Assembly: GCA_014653775.1 (NCBI GenBank)
Contig: JACWEA010000004.1
Location: 1 to 63,620, forward strand
Direction of reading: 5' to 3'
DNA from: Pelagibacterales bacterium SAG-MED30
GTDB lineage: Bacteria > Pseudomonadota > Alphaproteobacteria > Pelagibacterales > Pelagibacteraceae
DNA length: 63,620 nt
The notes below the pieces were generated by a model that did no database searches, had not been told where the DNA came from, and saw nothing but the letters and a program-made list of their open reading frames with translations. Position numbers and translations under genes: made by a program. This document shows, piece by piece, positions 26,054 to 35,547 of this stretch (position 1 is its first letter; the number at the start of each line of letters is the position of its first letter).

Positions 26054-27226
26054 CTAATTTAGCGCTCTTATACCAGGAATTTCTTTACCTTCAAGATACT
26101 CTAAAAACGCACCACCAGCAGTTGAAACAAAATTAAATTGTTTCAAAGTATTAGCTTTGTTTAAGACAGCAATCGTATCACCACCACCAACCACAGAATA
26201 GATTTTATTTTCTGTATTAACTATTGTTTGAGCTATTTGAATACTTCCTTTTGCAAAATTTGAGTTTTCGAAATATCCAGCTGGCCCATTCCATAGGATA
26301 GTTTTGCTTTTTTTAATTAAATGGACAATCGTTTTTATTGTTTCATCTCCAATATCTAAAATTAAATCATCATTTTCAATTTCAGATAAACTTTTTATTT
26401 GAGATTTATCATTTAAATTTTTTCCAACCGAAACATCAGTAGGGTAAAAAATATTGCAATTCTTAATTTTTGCTAGTGAGAAAATTTCTTCAATAGTTTT
26501 TTTACAGTTACTTTCTTTGATTGATTTTCCAATTTTATATCCTTTGTATTCTAAGATATTATTGGCCATACCACCTACAATTACTATATTTTCAAATTTG
26601 GGAATTAAATTTTTGATTAAATTAATTTTAGTTGAAATTTTAGAGCCACCAATAATACAAGTAATTGGTCTTTCAATTTCAGATGTAATTTTTTTAAGTG
26701 CTGTAATTTCTGCATTCATTTGTAGCCCACAATAAGAAGGTAAAAAGTTTGTTATTTTTGTTATTGAGGCATGATTTCTATGAGAACAAGAAAAAGCATC
26801 ATTTACAAATATATCTCCAAAATTAGATAAAATTTTTGCAAATTTTTCATCATTTTTTTCTTCTTCTTCATAAAATCTTATATTTTCTAGGATAGCTATT
26901 TTGGTTTCTCGATTTACGAAAATTGTCTTTGGATCAAAATCAAAAATATTTTCTTGAATTAATCTTATTTTTTTATCCAATTTTTTTGACAAATAATCAC
27001 AGACTGGCTTCATTGACAATTGCTTATCAACTTTTCCTTTTGGTCTTCCTATATGAGAAATTATTACTATATTACAATTTTTTTTTATTAAAAAATTTAG
27101 AGTAGGTAAAATTTTCTCAATTCTTGTAGCATCAGTTATTTGATTATTTTTTAATGGAACATTCAAATCTAGTCTGATCAAGATTTTCTTTTGTTCAAGA
27201 TTTTCTAAATCTTCAATTTTTTTCAT
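26054..27226 (-). CDS. pgk: Phosphoglycerate kinase
   Basis: The 390-residue monomer has the family pattern: ILIRLDLNVPLKNNQITDAT near residue 15, VIISHIGRP near residue 54, IAILENIRFYEEEEKND near residue 110, and the C-terminal VVGGGDTIAVL and STAGGAFLEYLEGKEIPGI that bind nucleotide and phosphate. It converts 1,3-bisphosphoglycerate and ADP to 3-phosphoglycerate and ATP, or the reverse in gluconeogenesis. It lies nine bases after gap and abuts fba, so the glycolytic genes form one transcription unit. Length is normal. Confidence 0.96.
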   Translation of the reverse strand: MKKIEDLENLEQKKILIRLDLNVPLKNNQITDATRIEKILPTLNFLIKKNCNIVIISHIGRPKGKVDKQLSMKPVCDYLSKKLDKKIRLIQENIFDFDPKTIFVNRETKIAILENIRFYEEEEKNDEKFAKILSNFGDIFVNDAFSCSHRNHASITKITNFLPSYCGLQMNAEITALKKITSEIERPITCIIGGSKISTKINLIKNLIPKFENIVIVGGMANNILEYKGYKIGKSIKESNCKKTIEEIFSLAKIKNCNIFYPTDVSVGKNLNDKSQIKSLSEIENDDLILDIGDETIKTIVHLIKKSKTILWNGPAGYFENSNFAKGSIQIAQTIVNTENKIYSVVGGGDTIAVLNKANTLKQFNFVSTAGGAFLEYLEGKEIPGIRALN

Positions 27227-27235
27227 TTAAAAGTT

Positions 27236-28246
27236 TTAACTAAATTTTTTATGCAAATAATTTGCAATATCACACATTCTATTTGAGAAACCCCATTCAT
27301 TATCATACCAGGCAGAAATTTTACCCATATTGTCTCCAACTACATTTGTTAAAGACCCATCGACAACTGAAGAGGCTTTATTATGATTAAAATCAATAGA
27401 AACCAGTTTTTCATTTGTAATCTCAATAATATCTTTCAGTTTATTTTCAGATGCACTTTTGAATGCGTTATTAATAGCTTTTATAGATAAATTTTTTTTG
27501 CTTAAGAAAACAAGCTCAATCAGTGAAACATTTGGAGTTGGTACTCTCATAGCAATACCTTCTAGTTTTCCTTTTAAAGAAGGAATGATTTCTGATAGTG
27601 CTTTTGACGCTCCAGTAGAGGTTGGTACAATAGATTGACTGGCTGATCTTGCTCTTCTTGGATCTTTATGAGAATTGTCCAAGACTCTTTGATCACTGGT
27701 AAAAGAATGGATTGTAGTCATGAAACCTTTTTCAATTTCAAAATTTTCATGTATTACATTTGCTACGGGAGCAAGGCAATTAGTAGTGCAAGAAGCTGCA
27801 GAAATTATTTGATCATTATCATTTAAGATATTTTGGTTTACACCATAAACAATAGACTTATCTGCATTTTTACATGGCGCTGAAACAATAACTTTTTTAG
27901 CTCCATTTTTTAAATGAGTCTGTAGTTTTTCTTTTGAGTTAAATTTACCAGTACATTCAAAAACATAATCCACATCTAATTTTCCCCATTGAATATCTTC
28001 TAAATTTGAATACCGACTATATGAAATTTTATTTTTATTTATAAATAAATGTTTTTCATCAAAACTCACATCTGCATTAAATTTTCCATGAACCGAGTCG
28101 TATTTAATTAAATTTGTAAAAATTTCTGAACTTGATTTGTTATTAATATGTTTAATTTCTATATTTTTTGAATTATTCTCAAATATTGATCTAAGAACCA
28201 TTCTTCCAATTCTCCCCATTCCATTAATACCAACTTTTATTTTCAT
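27236..28246 (-). CDS. gap: Glyceraldehyde-3-phosphate dehydrogenase, type I
   Basis: The 336-residue protein has [17 protein letters not shown] (dinucleotide fold), the active-site [13 protein letters not shown] with Cys153, [28 protein letters not shown] and [12 protein letters not shown]. It oxidises glyceraldehyde-3-phosphate to 1,3-bisphosphoglycerate. One oddity: after the second strand the usual V-A-I-N-D is HINNK, so the Asp that binds the NAD ribose hydroxyls is Asn36, which may loosen NAD specificity towards NADP. Its ATG overlaps the tkt TGA (ATGA), so the genes are translationally coupled. Confidence 0.95.
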   Translation of the reverse strand: MKIKVGINGMGRIGRMVLRSIFENNSKNIEIKHINNKSSSEIFTNLIKYDSVHGKFNADVSFDEKHLFINKNKISYSRYSNLEDIQWGKLDVDYVFECTGKFNSKEKLQTHLKNGAKKVIVSAPCKNADKSIVYGVNQNILNDNDQIISAASCTTNCLAPVANVIHENFEIEKGFMTTIHSFTSDQRVLDNSHKDPRRARSASQSIVPTSTGASKALSEIIPSLKGKLEGIAMRVPTPNVSLIELVFLSKKNLSIKAINNAFKSASENKLKDIIEITNEKLVSIDFNHNKASSVVDGSLTNVVGDNMGKISAWYDNEWGFSNRMCDIANYLHKKFS

Positions 28247-30186
28247 ATTTTTTCTTTAATTTTTTTAATTATACTTTCTGTATTTAAATTAAAATGATTA
28301 TAAATTTCTTTATATGGTGCACTTTTTCCAAAATCATTAATTCCAAAGTTCAATCCATTGAGACCAGTATATTTTTTCCAGTATCCTGTTTCAGAAGCTT
28401 CTAAAGATATAATCAGGTCTGTTTCAGCTAAAATTTTATTTTTATAACTTTCACTTTGTTGGTCAAATAATTCCTGACAAGGCATAGATATTACTTTGGA
28501 GTAAATACTCTCTGTGGCTAATTTATGACTAATATCACAAGCCAAACTAGTCTCAGACCCTGAAGATAATATTGTTATTTTAATATCATCTCCAGTTCTC
28601 AAAATTTCATAAGCTCCTGTAGATGACTCATTTTTGGAAGAGTCTTTAGTTCTAACTGGACTGGTTCCTTGTCTTGTTAAAGCAATTACACTTGGGGAAC
28701 TTTTATTTTCTATTGCTAATTGCCAGCATTCAAAAGTTTCTATCAAATCAGCTGGTCTAAATACATTTAAATTTGGAACAGATCTTAAGCTAGTTAATTG
28801 TTCAATAGGTTGGTGTGTAGGGCCATCCTCTCCAAGACCAATTGAGTCATGAGTAAAGACATATATTACTCTTTGCTTCATCATAGCAGCTAGTCTGATT
28901 GACGGCTTACAATAATCGCTAAATATTAAAAAAGTACCTCCATAAGGAATTAAATTACTATGCAGTGCAATTCCGTTCATTACCCCACACATTGCATGTT
29001 CTCTTACTCCGTAATGGATATAATTTCCAGAAAAATTACCAGGCTTTAATATTTTGTGATCTTTGGTTTTTGTATTATTTGAACCAGCTAAGTCAGCTGA
29101 ACCCCCTATAAGATTTGGTAATTTAGACACTATATCTAAGAACATTTCAGAAGACTTTCTGGTAGCAAGGGGTTTTAAATTTTTTAAATAATTTTTTTTT
29201 GTTTTTTCTATTGAATCATTAAATGATTTTAGAAATTCATTATTAGAAAGGATTTTCTTATATTTTTTTTGGTGTTTTTTTGCTTTATTAGAAGCTTTTT
29301 TTCCAATCTCTTTCCATTCCTTTAATAAATTATTTGGAATTTTAAATGGTAAATATTTCCATTTTAATTTTTTTCTTACTAATTTTATTTCATCTTCTCC
29401 TAAAGGACTACCGTGAGATGATGCCTTACCACTTTTATTAGGAGAGCCATAGCCAATTGTAGTTTTACAAGAAATAGCTATAGGTTTTTTTGATTTTTGA
29501 GCTCGTTTAAGAGCTTTGAATATTTCTTTTTTATTATGACCATTAATTTTTAAATAATTCCAACCATAACTTTTAAATCTTTTTTCATGGTCATCTGAAA
29601 CTGCTAGATTAGTTGGGCCATCAATTGATATTGAATTATTATCAAATAGTAAAATAAGATTTTTTAATTTCAGATGTCCAGCTAGACTTAAAGCTTCGTG
29701 ACTTATTCCCTCCATCAAACAACCATCACCTGCTAGCACATACGTTTTATGATTAATTTTATTTTTTCCAAATTTTTTTTTCAAGATTTCTTCAGATATT
29801 GCAAAGCCTACTGCATTTGATATTCCTTGTCCTAAAGGACCTGTAGTAGTTTCTATTCCACTATTCGGATGATACTCCGGATGACCAGCACATATAGAAT
29901 TAAGTTGTCTGAAATTTTTTATATCATTTAATGAAACGCTTTTATAACCCGTTAAATATAGAAGAGAGTAAAGCAACATAGACCCATGACCTGCTGAAAG
30001 AACGAATCTATCTCTATTTATCCAACTTGGATTTTTTGGATCAAAATTTAAAAACTCTTTGTAAAGAACAGTAATAACATCAGCCATTCCCATAGGCATG
30101 CCAGGGTGTCCAGAATTTGCTTTTTGAACTGCATCGATTGATAAAAATCTTATACAATTAGCTAATTCATTGTGTAATTTGTTCAA
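28243..30186 (-). CDS. tkt: Transketolase
   Basis: The 647-residue thiamine-diphosphate enzyme begins [20 protein letters not shown] and has [21 protein letters not shown] near residue 115, the cofactor motif [19 protein letters not shown], and the C-terminal [20 protein letters not shown] near residue 446. It moves two-carbon units between sugar phosphates. The start is TTG at 30184-30186, with AGGAT five bases upstream; no ATG gives the family N-terminus. It is the first gene of the minus-strand unit and is divergent from the coiled-coil/zapA unit, so the 54 bases between hold both promoters. Confidence 0.95.
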   Translation of the reverse strand: MNKLHNELANCIRFLSIDAVQKANSGHPGMPMGMADVITVLYKEFLNFDPKNPSWINRDRFVLSAGHGSMLLYSLLYLTGYKSVSLNDIKNFRQLNSICAGHPEYHPNSGIETTTGPLGQGISNAVGFAISEEILKKKFGKNKINHKTYVLAGDGCLMEGISHEALSLAGHLKLKNLILLFDNNSISIDGPTNLAVSDDHEKRFKSYGWNYLKINGHNKKEIFKALKRAQKSKKPIAISCKTTIGYGSPNKSGKASSHGSPLGEDEIKLVRKKLKWKYLPFKIPNNLLKEWKEIGKKASNKAKKHQKKYKKILSNNEFLKSFNDSIEKTKKNYLKNLKPLATRKSSEMFLDIVSKLPNLIGGSADLAGSNNTKTKDHKILKPGNFSGNYIHYGVREHAMCGVMNGIALHSNLIPYGGTFLIFSDYCKPSIRLAAMMKQRVIYVFTHDSIGLGEDGPTHQPIEQLTSLRSVPNLNVFRPADLIETFECWQLAIENKSSPSVIALTRQGTSPVRTKDSSKNESSTGAYEILRTGDDIKITILSSGSETSLACDISHKLATESIYSKVISMPCQELFDQQSESYKNKILAETDLIISLEASETGYWKKYTGLNGLNFGINDFGKSAPYKEIYNHFNLNTESIIKKIKEKI

Positions 30187-30240
30187 AATTTATCCTGTGT
30201 AGACTAAGAAGATTCTATTTAATAATATAATTATATATAT
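30187..30240. promoter_or_regulatory. Divergent intergenic region between tkt and the zapA unit
   Basis: This 54-base AT-rich gap (with TATATATATA-like sequence at its right end) separates two divergent transcription units, so promoters for both should lie here or just inside the genes. TATAATTATA near 30227-30236 could supply a -10 box. I could not fix -35 and -10 pairs with confidence. Confidence 0.35.
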
Positions 30241-30564
30241 ATGAATTCTGTGAACGAAAAAGAAAAAAAATTAAAATTAGCTATTAACAAACTAAGTAAT
30301 TTCAATTTAAAAAATCCTGAATTACTAAATAATATTGAAAAGCTAAAAACAAAAAAAAATCAATTAGAAATTGAAAAACAAGAGTTAGAGGAAAAATATA
30401 ATTATTTAAAAGAGGACTATAACTATTTATCCAAAAAGTTAGAAGATTTTAAAAATAAAGAAAACTTGGATCAAAAAAAACATATTCAATTTTCAGAAAA
30501 AATTGATGAATTGAATCAAGAAACAAATACTTTGTTGGAGGAAATCGATAAATGGCAAACGTAA
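30241..30564 (+). CDS. Coiled-coil protein upstream of zapA (DUF4164-like)
   Basis: The 107-residue protein is almost entirely alpha-helical heptads: residues 35-75 alternate Leu/Ile with Glu/Lys (KKNQLEIEKQELEEKYNYLK), followed by a second coil to residue 105 ending in EEIDKWQT. No catalytic motif, signal peptide or membrane segment is seen. It overlaps zapA by 13 bases, so the two are coupled. Small coiled-coil proteins (DUF4164) sit upstream of zapA in other alphaproteobacteria and are thought to help division; that link here rests on position and shape only. Confidence 0.6.
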   Translation: MNSVNEKEKKLKLAINKLSNFNLKNPELLNNIEKLKTKKNQLEIEKQELEEKYNYLKEDYNYLSKKLEDFKNKENLDQKKHIQFSEKIDELNQETNTLLEEIDKWQT

Positions 30565-30995
30565 GTATTACATTTAATGGTAAAAAATTTTTATTATCCT
30601 GTGAAGATGGTCAGGAAGAACACTTAGAGGAATTACTTATTCAGATTAATCAGAAATTCAACGAATTAAAAAATGATCTAGGTTCTCTTGGAGAGAATAA
30701 ACTTTTATTAATAACTGCTGTCAAAGTAATGGATGAATATCATGAAACAAAAAAAAAAGTAGAGCAAAAACAAATTGAATTAAGAGATTTATCAAATAAG
30801 TTTAGAGAACTAAAAAATTTAGTTTATAATTATAAAGATAAAAAAGAAGAAGAAATAAAAGAATTAAATAATAAACATATAGATTTAAAAGCAGAAATTG
30901 AAAATAGTCAAAAAAATTATGAAAGAATAATTGATGAAGCGGCTGATGAAATTTCGAATTTTGTTGATAAAGCAAATATAGAAAATTTATCTTAA
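30552..30995 (+). CDS. zapA: Cell division protein ZapA
   Basis: The 147-residue protein starts with the ZapA globular domain: NVSITFNGKKFLLSCEDGQE, then EEHLEELLIQINQKFNELK and LLLITAVKVMDEYHE near residue 50, matching the family's short beta-beta-alpha head and long coil. The rest (residues 60-140) is a long coiled coil, longer than the typical 100-residue protein. ZapA tetramers bundle FtsZ filaments at midcell. It overlaps the upstream coiled-coil gene, and the folate gene starts six bases downstream; a 6S RNA often found next to this pair in other bacteria has no room here. Confidence 0.85.
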   Translation: MANVSITFNGKKFLLSCEDGQEEHLEELLIQINQKFNELKNDLGSLGENKLLLITAVKVMDEYHETKKKVEQKQIELRDLSNKFRELKNLVYNYKDKKEEEIKELNNKHIDLKAEIENSQKNYERIIDEAADEISNFVDKANIENLS

Positions 30996-31001
30996 AAATT
31001 T

Positions 31002-31547
31002 GTGAATAAATCTGAAATAAGAAAAAAAATCTTAAAAAAAAGAAAAGAAAATTATTTTAAAAATTTATCAATTAATAAAAATAAATTTTTAAAATTTTTC
31101 AAAAATATTAAACTTAATAATAAAATTATAGGTGGATATTATCCTTATAATTATGAAATAGATATTCTTGAAATATTAAAATTGCTGGAGAAAAAAAATT
31201 ATAAAATTTCATTACCCAAAATTAAAAAAAAAAATCAAATGAATTTTTTTGAGTGGTCGTTTGATGATCCTTTATCAATTAACAAATATGGGATACCCGA
31301 ACCAATATCAAAAAAAATAATTTATCCAGATGTTTTAATTATACCATTGGTCGCATTTGATAATGAATTAAATAGACTTGGTTATGGAGGTGGTTATTAT
31401 GATAGATACCTTGCAAAGTTTTTTAAAAAAAAAAGAATTATAAAAATAGGAATTGCATATTCTTTTCAAAAACTAAATAAAATTCCAATAAATAAATATG
31501 ATATAAGGCTCGATTATATAATTACTGAGGAAAAATTTTATAAATGA
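31002..31547 (+). CDS. ygfA: 5-formyltetrahydrofolate cyclo-ligase
   Basis: The 181-residue protein has the family ATP-binding and folate motifs: NKSEIRKKILKKRKEN start, IGGYYPYNYEIDIL near residue 43, ISLPKI near residue 75, and IPLVAFDNELNRLGYGGGYYDRYL near residue 115, the glycine-rich loop that binds ATP phosphate. It converts 5-formyl-THF to 5,10-methenyl-THF, feeding one-carbon metabolism. The start is GTG at 31002 and the stop overlaps the next ATG by four bases. The zapA-ygfA order is widely conserved in proteobacteria. Confidence 0.9.
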   Translation: MNKSEIRKKILKKRKENYFKNLSINKNKFLKFFKNIKLNNKIIGGYYPYNYEIDILEILKLLEKKNYKISLPKIKKKNQMNFFEWSFDDPLSINKYGIPEPISKKIIYPDVLIIPLVAFDNELNRLGYGGGYYDRYLAKFFKKKRIIKIGIAYSFQKLNKIPINKYDIRLDYIITEEKFYK

Positions 31548-32350
31548 AAATTTTGTTTTTAGGAGATGTAGTTGGGATATCAGGTTGTTCAAAAATAATG
31601 AATAATCTTAAATCAGAAATAGAAAAAAATGATATTGATTTTGTAATACTGAATGGAGAAAATTCTTCAAGACCAGGAGTAGGAATAAATATAAATACGT
31701 GTAAGGATTTTTTTAATTGTGGCGTAGATGTAATTACGACAGGAAATCATGTTTGGGATCAAAAAGAAATAATGAGCTATATTGAAAAAGAAAATAGACT
31801 TCTAAGACCCTTCAATCTTTATGAGCCATGTCCAGGAAAAGGATTTGAAATTTATGAGACTTCTCAAAATATTAAAGTAGGTGTTTTAAATTTAATGGGT
31901 AATGTCTTTATGAAAAAATGCGATGATGTCTTTATAATATCTAAAAAATTTATGGAAAATCACAAACTTAAAAAAGATTACGATTTATTGATAGTTGATT
32001 TTCATGGAGAAATTACAAGTGAAAAAAATGCTATGGGCCATTATTTTGATGGACATGCAACTCTGGTGGTAGGTACTCATACACACATACCTACTAATGA
32101 TGCAAGAATTTTAAATAATGGAACTGGTTATCAAACTGATGCTGGAATGTGTGGTGACTACGATTCAGTAATAGGTATGAACAAAGAAAATTCAATAAAT
32201 AGATTCTTAAAAGAGAAATCCACTAAACATTTTCCTGCTGTAGGAGAGGCTACTTTAAGTGGAGTTATCGTTGATTGTAATATAGAAACAGGTTTAGCTA
32301 AAAATGTAGAAAGTTATATTTTTGGAGGACAATTAAAAAATACACATTAA
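31544..32350 (+). CDS. YmdB-family metallophosphoesterase (TIGR00282)
   Basis: The 268-residue protein contains ILFLGDVVGISG near residue 3 (metal-ligand Asp), VILNGENSSRPGVGI near residue 34, VDVITTGNHVWDQKEI near residue 61 (G-N-H) and VVGTHTHIPTNDARIL near residue 182 with GTGYQTDAGMCGDYDSVIG. These are the metal ligands of the YmdB group, which hydrolyse cyclic nucleotides in vitro and regulate biofilm or motility genes in Bacillus. Its role in this lineage is unknown. Overlaps with the folate gene by four bases and lies two bases before yebC. Confidence 0.88.
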   Translation: MKILFLGDVVGISGCSKIMNNLKSEIEKNDIDFVILNGENSSRPGVGININTCKDFFNCGVDVITTGNHVWDQKEIMSYIEKENRLLRPFNLYEPCPGKGFEIYETSQNIKVGVLNLMGNVFMKKCDDVFIISKKFMENHKLKKDYDLLIVDFHGEITSEKNAMGHYFDGHATLVVGTHTHIPTNDARILNNGTGYQTDAGMCGDYDSVIGMNKENSINRFLKEKSTKHFPAVGEATLSGVIVDCNIETGLAKNVESYIFGGQLKNTH

Positions 32351-32352
32351 TT

Positions 32353-33079
32353 ATGGCAGGACATTCACATTGGGCTGGAATTAAACATAAAAAAGGTAAG
32401 GCAGATAAACAAAGATCAAAAATTTTCTCAAAATTATCTAAAGAAATAACTGTTGCTGCAAAACTTGGAGACAAAGATCCTTCAATAAATCCTAGATTGA
32501 GATCAGCAATTCAAGCTGCAAGATCAGCTAACATGCCAAAAGATAATATTGAAAGAGCAATTAGTAAATCTTCAATAAATACTGAGTCTAATTTTGAAAA
32601 TTTAAGATATGAGGGATTTGGTCCAGAAAAAGTTGCGGTTATAGTTGAAGCTTTGACCGATAATAAAAATAGAACAGCTTCAAATATTAGAACTATTTTT
32701 CAAAAAGCTGGTGGAAGTTTAGGAACACAAGGATCAGCATCTCATAACTTTAATAAATTGGGAATAATTAAAATAGATAAAAATGAAATTTCTTCGGAAG
32801 AAATTTATGAACTCGCAACAGACTCTGGAGCGGATGAATGTATATCTAAGGATAATTATCATGAAGTACAATGTTCTACTAATGAAATTTATAATGTAAA
32901 AAAAAATTTAGAAAAAAAAAATAAATAATTTCATATCGACAGAAATAGAGTGGATTCCTTTAAATAGCGTGCAAATATCAAAAGATCATCAAGCAAATTT
33001 AATAGAATTTTTTGAAACCTTAGAGAATGATGAGGATGTTCAAAATATTTTCTCAAATGCTCAATTAAATATAATCTGA
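32353..33079 (+). CDS. yebC: YebC/PmpR-family protein, reading frame broken near the C-terminus
   Basis: The N-terminal 191 residues (MAGHSHWAGIKHKKGKADKQ start, EALTDNKNRTASNIR, AGGSLGTQGS) are plainly YebC. The frame stops at 32928, about 50 residues short. Just after the ten-A run at 32912-32921, another frame encodes the missing end: STEIEWIPLNSVQI, then LIEFFETLENDEDVQNI, closing at TGA 33077-33079. Removing one A yields about 241 residues, the family length, and the TGATG overlap with ruvC. YebC proteins act as transcription regulators or as translation factors on proline-rich stretches. The same one-base pattern occurs elsewhere in the window. Confidence 0.88.
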
Positions 33080-33573
33080 TGTTAGTAATAGGTATAGATC
33101 CAGGAATATCAGGATCAATTTGTTTTTTTGAAGATGGAAAAATTTTAGATGTGGTTGAAATGCCGACAATGACAGAAGGAAAAAAAAATAAGAGACAAGT
33201 AAATGGTTCTCAAGTTTATAATGAAATCTCTCAAAGAATAAAAAAAATTGATAAAAAAGATATTAGAGTAATTATTGAACAAGTCTCTGCAATGCCAGGG
33301 CAAGGGGTAACTAGTATGTTTAATTTTGGCCAATCTTTTGGTATTTTGAAAGGAATTTGCTCAGCAATGCAGTTATCAATGTATTTTATAAGACCAGCTA
33401 AATGGAAAAAATATTTTAATTTAATCAACTCTGAAAAAGATGCTAGTAGAACTAAAGCAATTGAGATTTTCCCTTATTATTCTTCATATTTATCAAAAAA
33501 AAAGGATTCTAATAAAGCGGATGCAATATTGATTGCAAATTATTACTACGAAACCTTTAGATTAGAGGAATAA
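33079..33573 (+). CDS. ruvC: RuvC-type Holliday junction resolvase (phage-like branch)
   Basis: The 164-residue RNase H-fold nuclease has Asp7 in VIGIDPG, Glu67 in VIIEQVSAMPGQG and Asp148 in SNKADAILIA as candidate metal ligands. The segments VVEMPT, RPAKWKKYF and KDASRTKAIEIFP are typical of the shorter resolvases found in phages and some alphaproteobacteria, not of E. coli RuvC. It would cut four-way junctions in recombination. The start overlaps the frame-repaired yebC stop as TGATG, giving the usual yebC-ruvC order, yet ruvA and ruvB are absent and tolQ follows directly. Confidence 0.8.
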   Translation: MLVIGIDPGISGSICFFEDGKILDVVEMPTMTEGKKNKRQVNGSQVYNEISQRIKKIDKKDIRVIIEQVSAMPGQGVTSMFNFGQSFGILKGICSAMQLSMYFIRPAKWKKYFNLINSEKDASRTKAIEIFPYYSSYLSKKKDSNKADAILIANYYYETFRLEE

Positions 33574-33626
33574 GTTGTTTTAAAGAGTCAAATTAATGAC
33601 ACATTTGAGTGTGAAAAGAATCTAAT

Positions 33627-34301
33627 ATGGAAGCTGATATTTCGACACAAGCAGTTGGTCTAGCATCAAGTGCAGATTTTTCTTTAATGAATCTTTTTTT
33701 AAGAGCTGATATAATTGTAAAATCAGTAATAATAATACTTATAGCATGCTCAATATACTCTTGGGCAATCATATTTGATAAATTTAAATTATTTAAAAAG
33801 ATAAATACCTCATCAGAAGAATTTGAGGAAAAGTTTTGGAGATCTAAATCAGCTGAAACTTTTTATAACAGCTTACCCAATAAACTTGATGATCCAATGG
33901 CTTCATTGTTTAAAGAGTCAATGCAAAGTTTATTAAAGTCAAAATCTAAATCAAATTTAATGGAAAGAATGGGTGGTATGCTTGAAGTTGGAATAGAAAA
34001 ACAAATGTCAAAAATTGAGAAAGGCTTTACTTTTTTAGCAACAGTTGGATCAACAGCTCCATTCATAGGATTATTTGGAACGGTTTGGGGAATTATGAAT
34101 TCATTCCAGTCTATAGCAATTTCTAGAAACACGAGTTTGGCAATTGTTGCACCTGGAATTGCGGAGGCATTATTTGCTACTGCTCTAGGATTGTTGGCTG
34201 CTATTCCAGCAGTGATTGCTTATAATAGATTCAATAATGAGTCTAAAAAATATTCAGAAAAATTAGAGAGTTTTTCCAAAAGATTTATTTCAATCATTTA
34301 A
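33627..34301 (+). CDS. tolQ: Tol-Pal system proton channel subunit TolQ
   Basis: The 224-residue protein has three membrane helices: near residues 27-50 (VKSVIIILIACSIYSWAIIF), near 135-155 (TFLATVGSTAPFIGLFGTVW) and near 170-195 (IVAPGIAEALFATALGLLAA). The last two line the proton path in this ExbB/MotA-like family. With TolR it powers TolA in the outer-membrane constriction at division. The ATG at 33627 lies 53 bases after ruvC. The order tolQ-R-A-B-pal-cpoB is fully conserved here. Confidence 0.94.
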   Translation: MEADISTQAVGLASSADFSLMNLFLRADIIVKSVIIILIACSIYSWAIIFDKFKLFKKINTSSEEFEEKFWRSKSAETFYNSLPNKLDDPMASLFKESMQSLLKSKSKSNLMERMGGMLEVGIEKQMSKIEKGFTFLATVGSTAPFIGLFGTVWGIMNSFQSIAISRNTSLAIVAPGIAEALFATALGLLAAIPAVIAYNRFNNESKKYSEKLESFSKRFISII

Positions 34302-34307
34302 TTAATA

Positions 34308-34724
34308 ATGGCTTTTAAATTAAATCGTTCAGGAAAAGAACCAATGAGCGAAATTAACGTTACACCATTTGTTGATGTGATGTTAGTTTTATTAATTATA
34401 TTTATGGTAACTGCACCTCTCTTAACTGTTGGAGTACAAGTAGATTTACCAGAAAGTTCGGCAGATTCTTTACCTGAAGAACAAGAACCGTTAACTTTGT
34501 CAATTAATTCAAAAGGAGAAATTTTTATTCAGGAGTCAAAAGTTGAATATGACAAAATCATAGCTAAAGTTTTAGCTGTATCTAAAAATAGAACTGATAC
34601 TCGAATTTATGTTAGAGGAGATAAAACTATAAATTATGGTAGAGTACTCGAAATCATGGGGCTACTCTCCGGATCTGGTTTTACTAAAGTCGCATTAATT
34701 TCCGAGCCATATAAGGAAAGGTAA
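34308..34724 (+). CDS. tolR: Tol-Pal system protein TolR
   Basis: The 138-residue protein has a short cytoplasmic head, one membrane helix near residues 22-42 (FVDVMLVLLIIFMVTAPLL) carrying the essential Asp of VTPFVDVML, and a periplasmic ExbD/TolR domain (EPLTLSINSKGEIFIQ, then IYVRGDKTINYGRVLEIMG). The Asp is the proton-transfer residue shared with ExbD. It lies six bases after tolQ and ten before tolA. Length is normal. Confidence 0.94.
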   Translation: MAFKLNRSGKEPMSEINVTPFVDVMLVLLIIFMVTAPLLTVGVQVDLPESSADSLPEEQEPLTLSINSKGEIFIQESKVEYDKIIAKVLAVSKNRTDTRIYVRGDKTINYGRVLEIMGLLSGSGFTKVALISEPYKER

Positions 34725-34734
34725 TTTTTTTATT

Positions 34735-35544
34735 GTGAATAGAGGTTTAATAGCATCTTCTGTTTTACATATCTTAGTAATTTTTATAACAGCAATGAGC
34801 CTCCCTTTCTTGTCCAAAAAACCAATAGATTTACCACCAATAATATCAGTAGAATTGATTCAAATTACAGAAAAAACAAATATACCATTTGCTCCAAAGG
34901 CAAAAAAAATAATTGAAGAAGCAAAAGAGAAAGAGAAAAAAGTAGTTTCGGAGCAGGCTCCCCCTAAAAAAGTTAAAAAGAAAAAACCAGATGCTATTCC
35001 TATGCCAGAGGATAATGTAAAAAAAGTAGAGAAAAAGATAGATGATACTCAAAATCCTGAAAAGATAGATAATGAAGTAAAACAAGTATCTGAATTTGAA
35101 AAAGAAGAATTATTTGATCTAAATAATATTGCTGCATTAATTGATAAATCAAAAGAGGAAGTAGCTTCTACCAATAAAAAAACTAATAGCGTCACTCAAG
35201 ATACTGTTAAAAATTTAGAAAATACTGGTTTATCTTTAAGTGAAGAAGATGCTTTAAAAGCACAAATTTTTGGATGCTGGAGTATTCCACTTGGGCTACC
35301 TTATGATGAAAATTTATTAGTAAGAATTAAACTTGAATTAGAACCGGATGGTTCAGTTGTTAATTCAGAAATTTTAGATCATGCTAGGATGAATATGCCA
35401 GGTCAGGGATTTTATAAAGTTTTAGCTGAAAGTGCACTTAGAGCAGTTAAATTATGTCAACCCTTGAGAGTTCCTACCACGGGATATGAGAGATGGAAAG
35501 AGCTACAATTAAATTTTGATGCAAGTGAAATGCTAAAAGGCTAA
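34735..35544 (+). CDS. tolA: Tol-Pal system inner-membrane linker TolA
   Basis: The 269-residue protein has one N-terminal membrane helix (residues 4-24, LIASSVLHILVIFITAMSLP), a Lys/Glu/Pro-rich periplasmic stretch (about residues 50-120) likely extended or helical, and a C-terminal TonB_C-like domain from about 175 (AQIFGCWSIPLG, then VRIKLELEPDGSV, and YERWKELQLNFD at the end). This layout is TolA, which spans the periplasm to TolB and Pal. The start is GTG at 34735. The helical linker is shorter than in enterobacteria. Sequence is poorly conserved, so position in the tol operon adds much. Confidence 0.88.
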   Translation: MNRGLIASSVLHILVIFITAMSLPFLSKKPIDLPPIISVELIQITEKTNIPFAPKAKKIIEEAKEKEKKVVSEQAPPKKVKKKKPDAIPMPEDNVKKVEKKIDDTQNPEKIDNEVKQVSEFEKEELFDLNNIAALIDKSKEEVASTNKKTNSVTQDTVKNLENTGLSLSEEDALKAQIFGCWSIPLGLPYDENLLVRIKLELEPDGSVVNSEILDHARMNMPGQGFYKVLAESALRAVKLCQPLRVPTTGYERWKELQLNFDASEMLKG

Positions 35545-35547
35545 TCT

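Noticed and set aside
30996-31001. A 6S RNA gene next to zapA and the folate cyclo-ligase
   Set aside because: Only six bases separate the two genes, so no room exists for it here.
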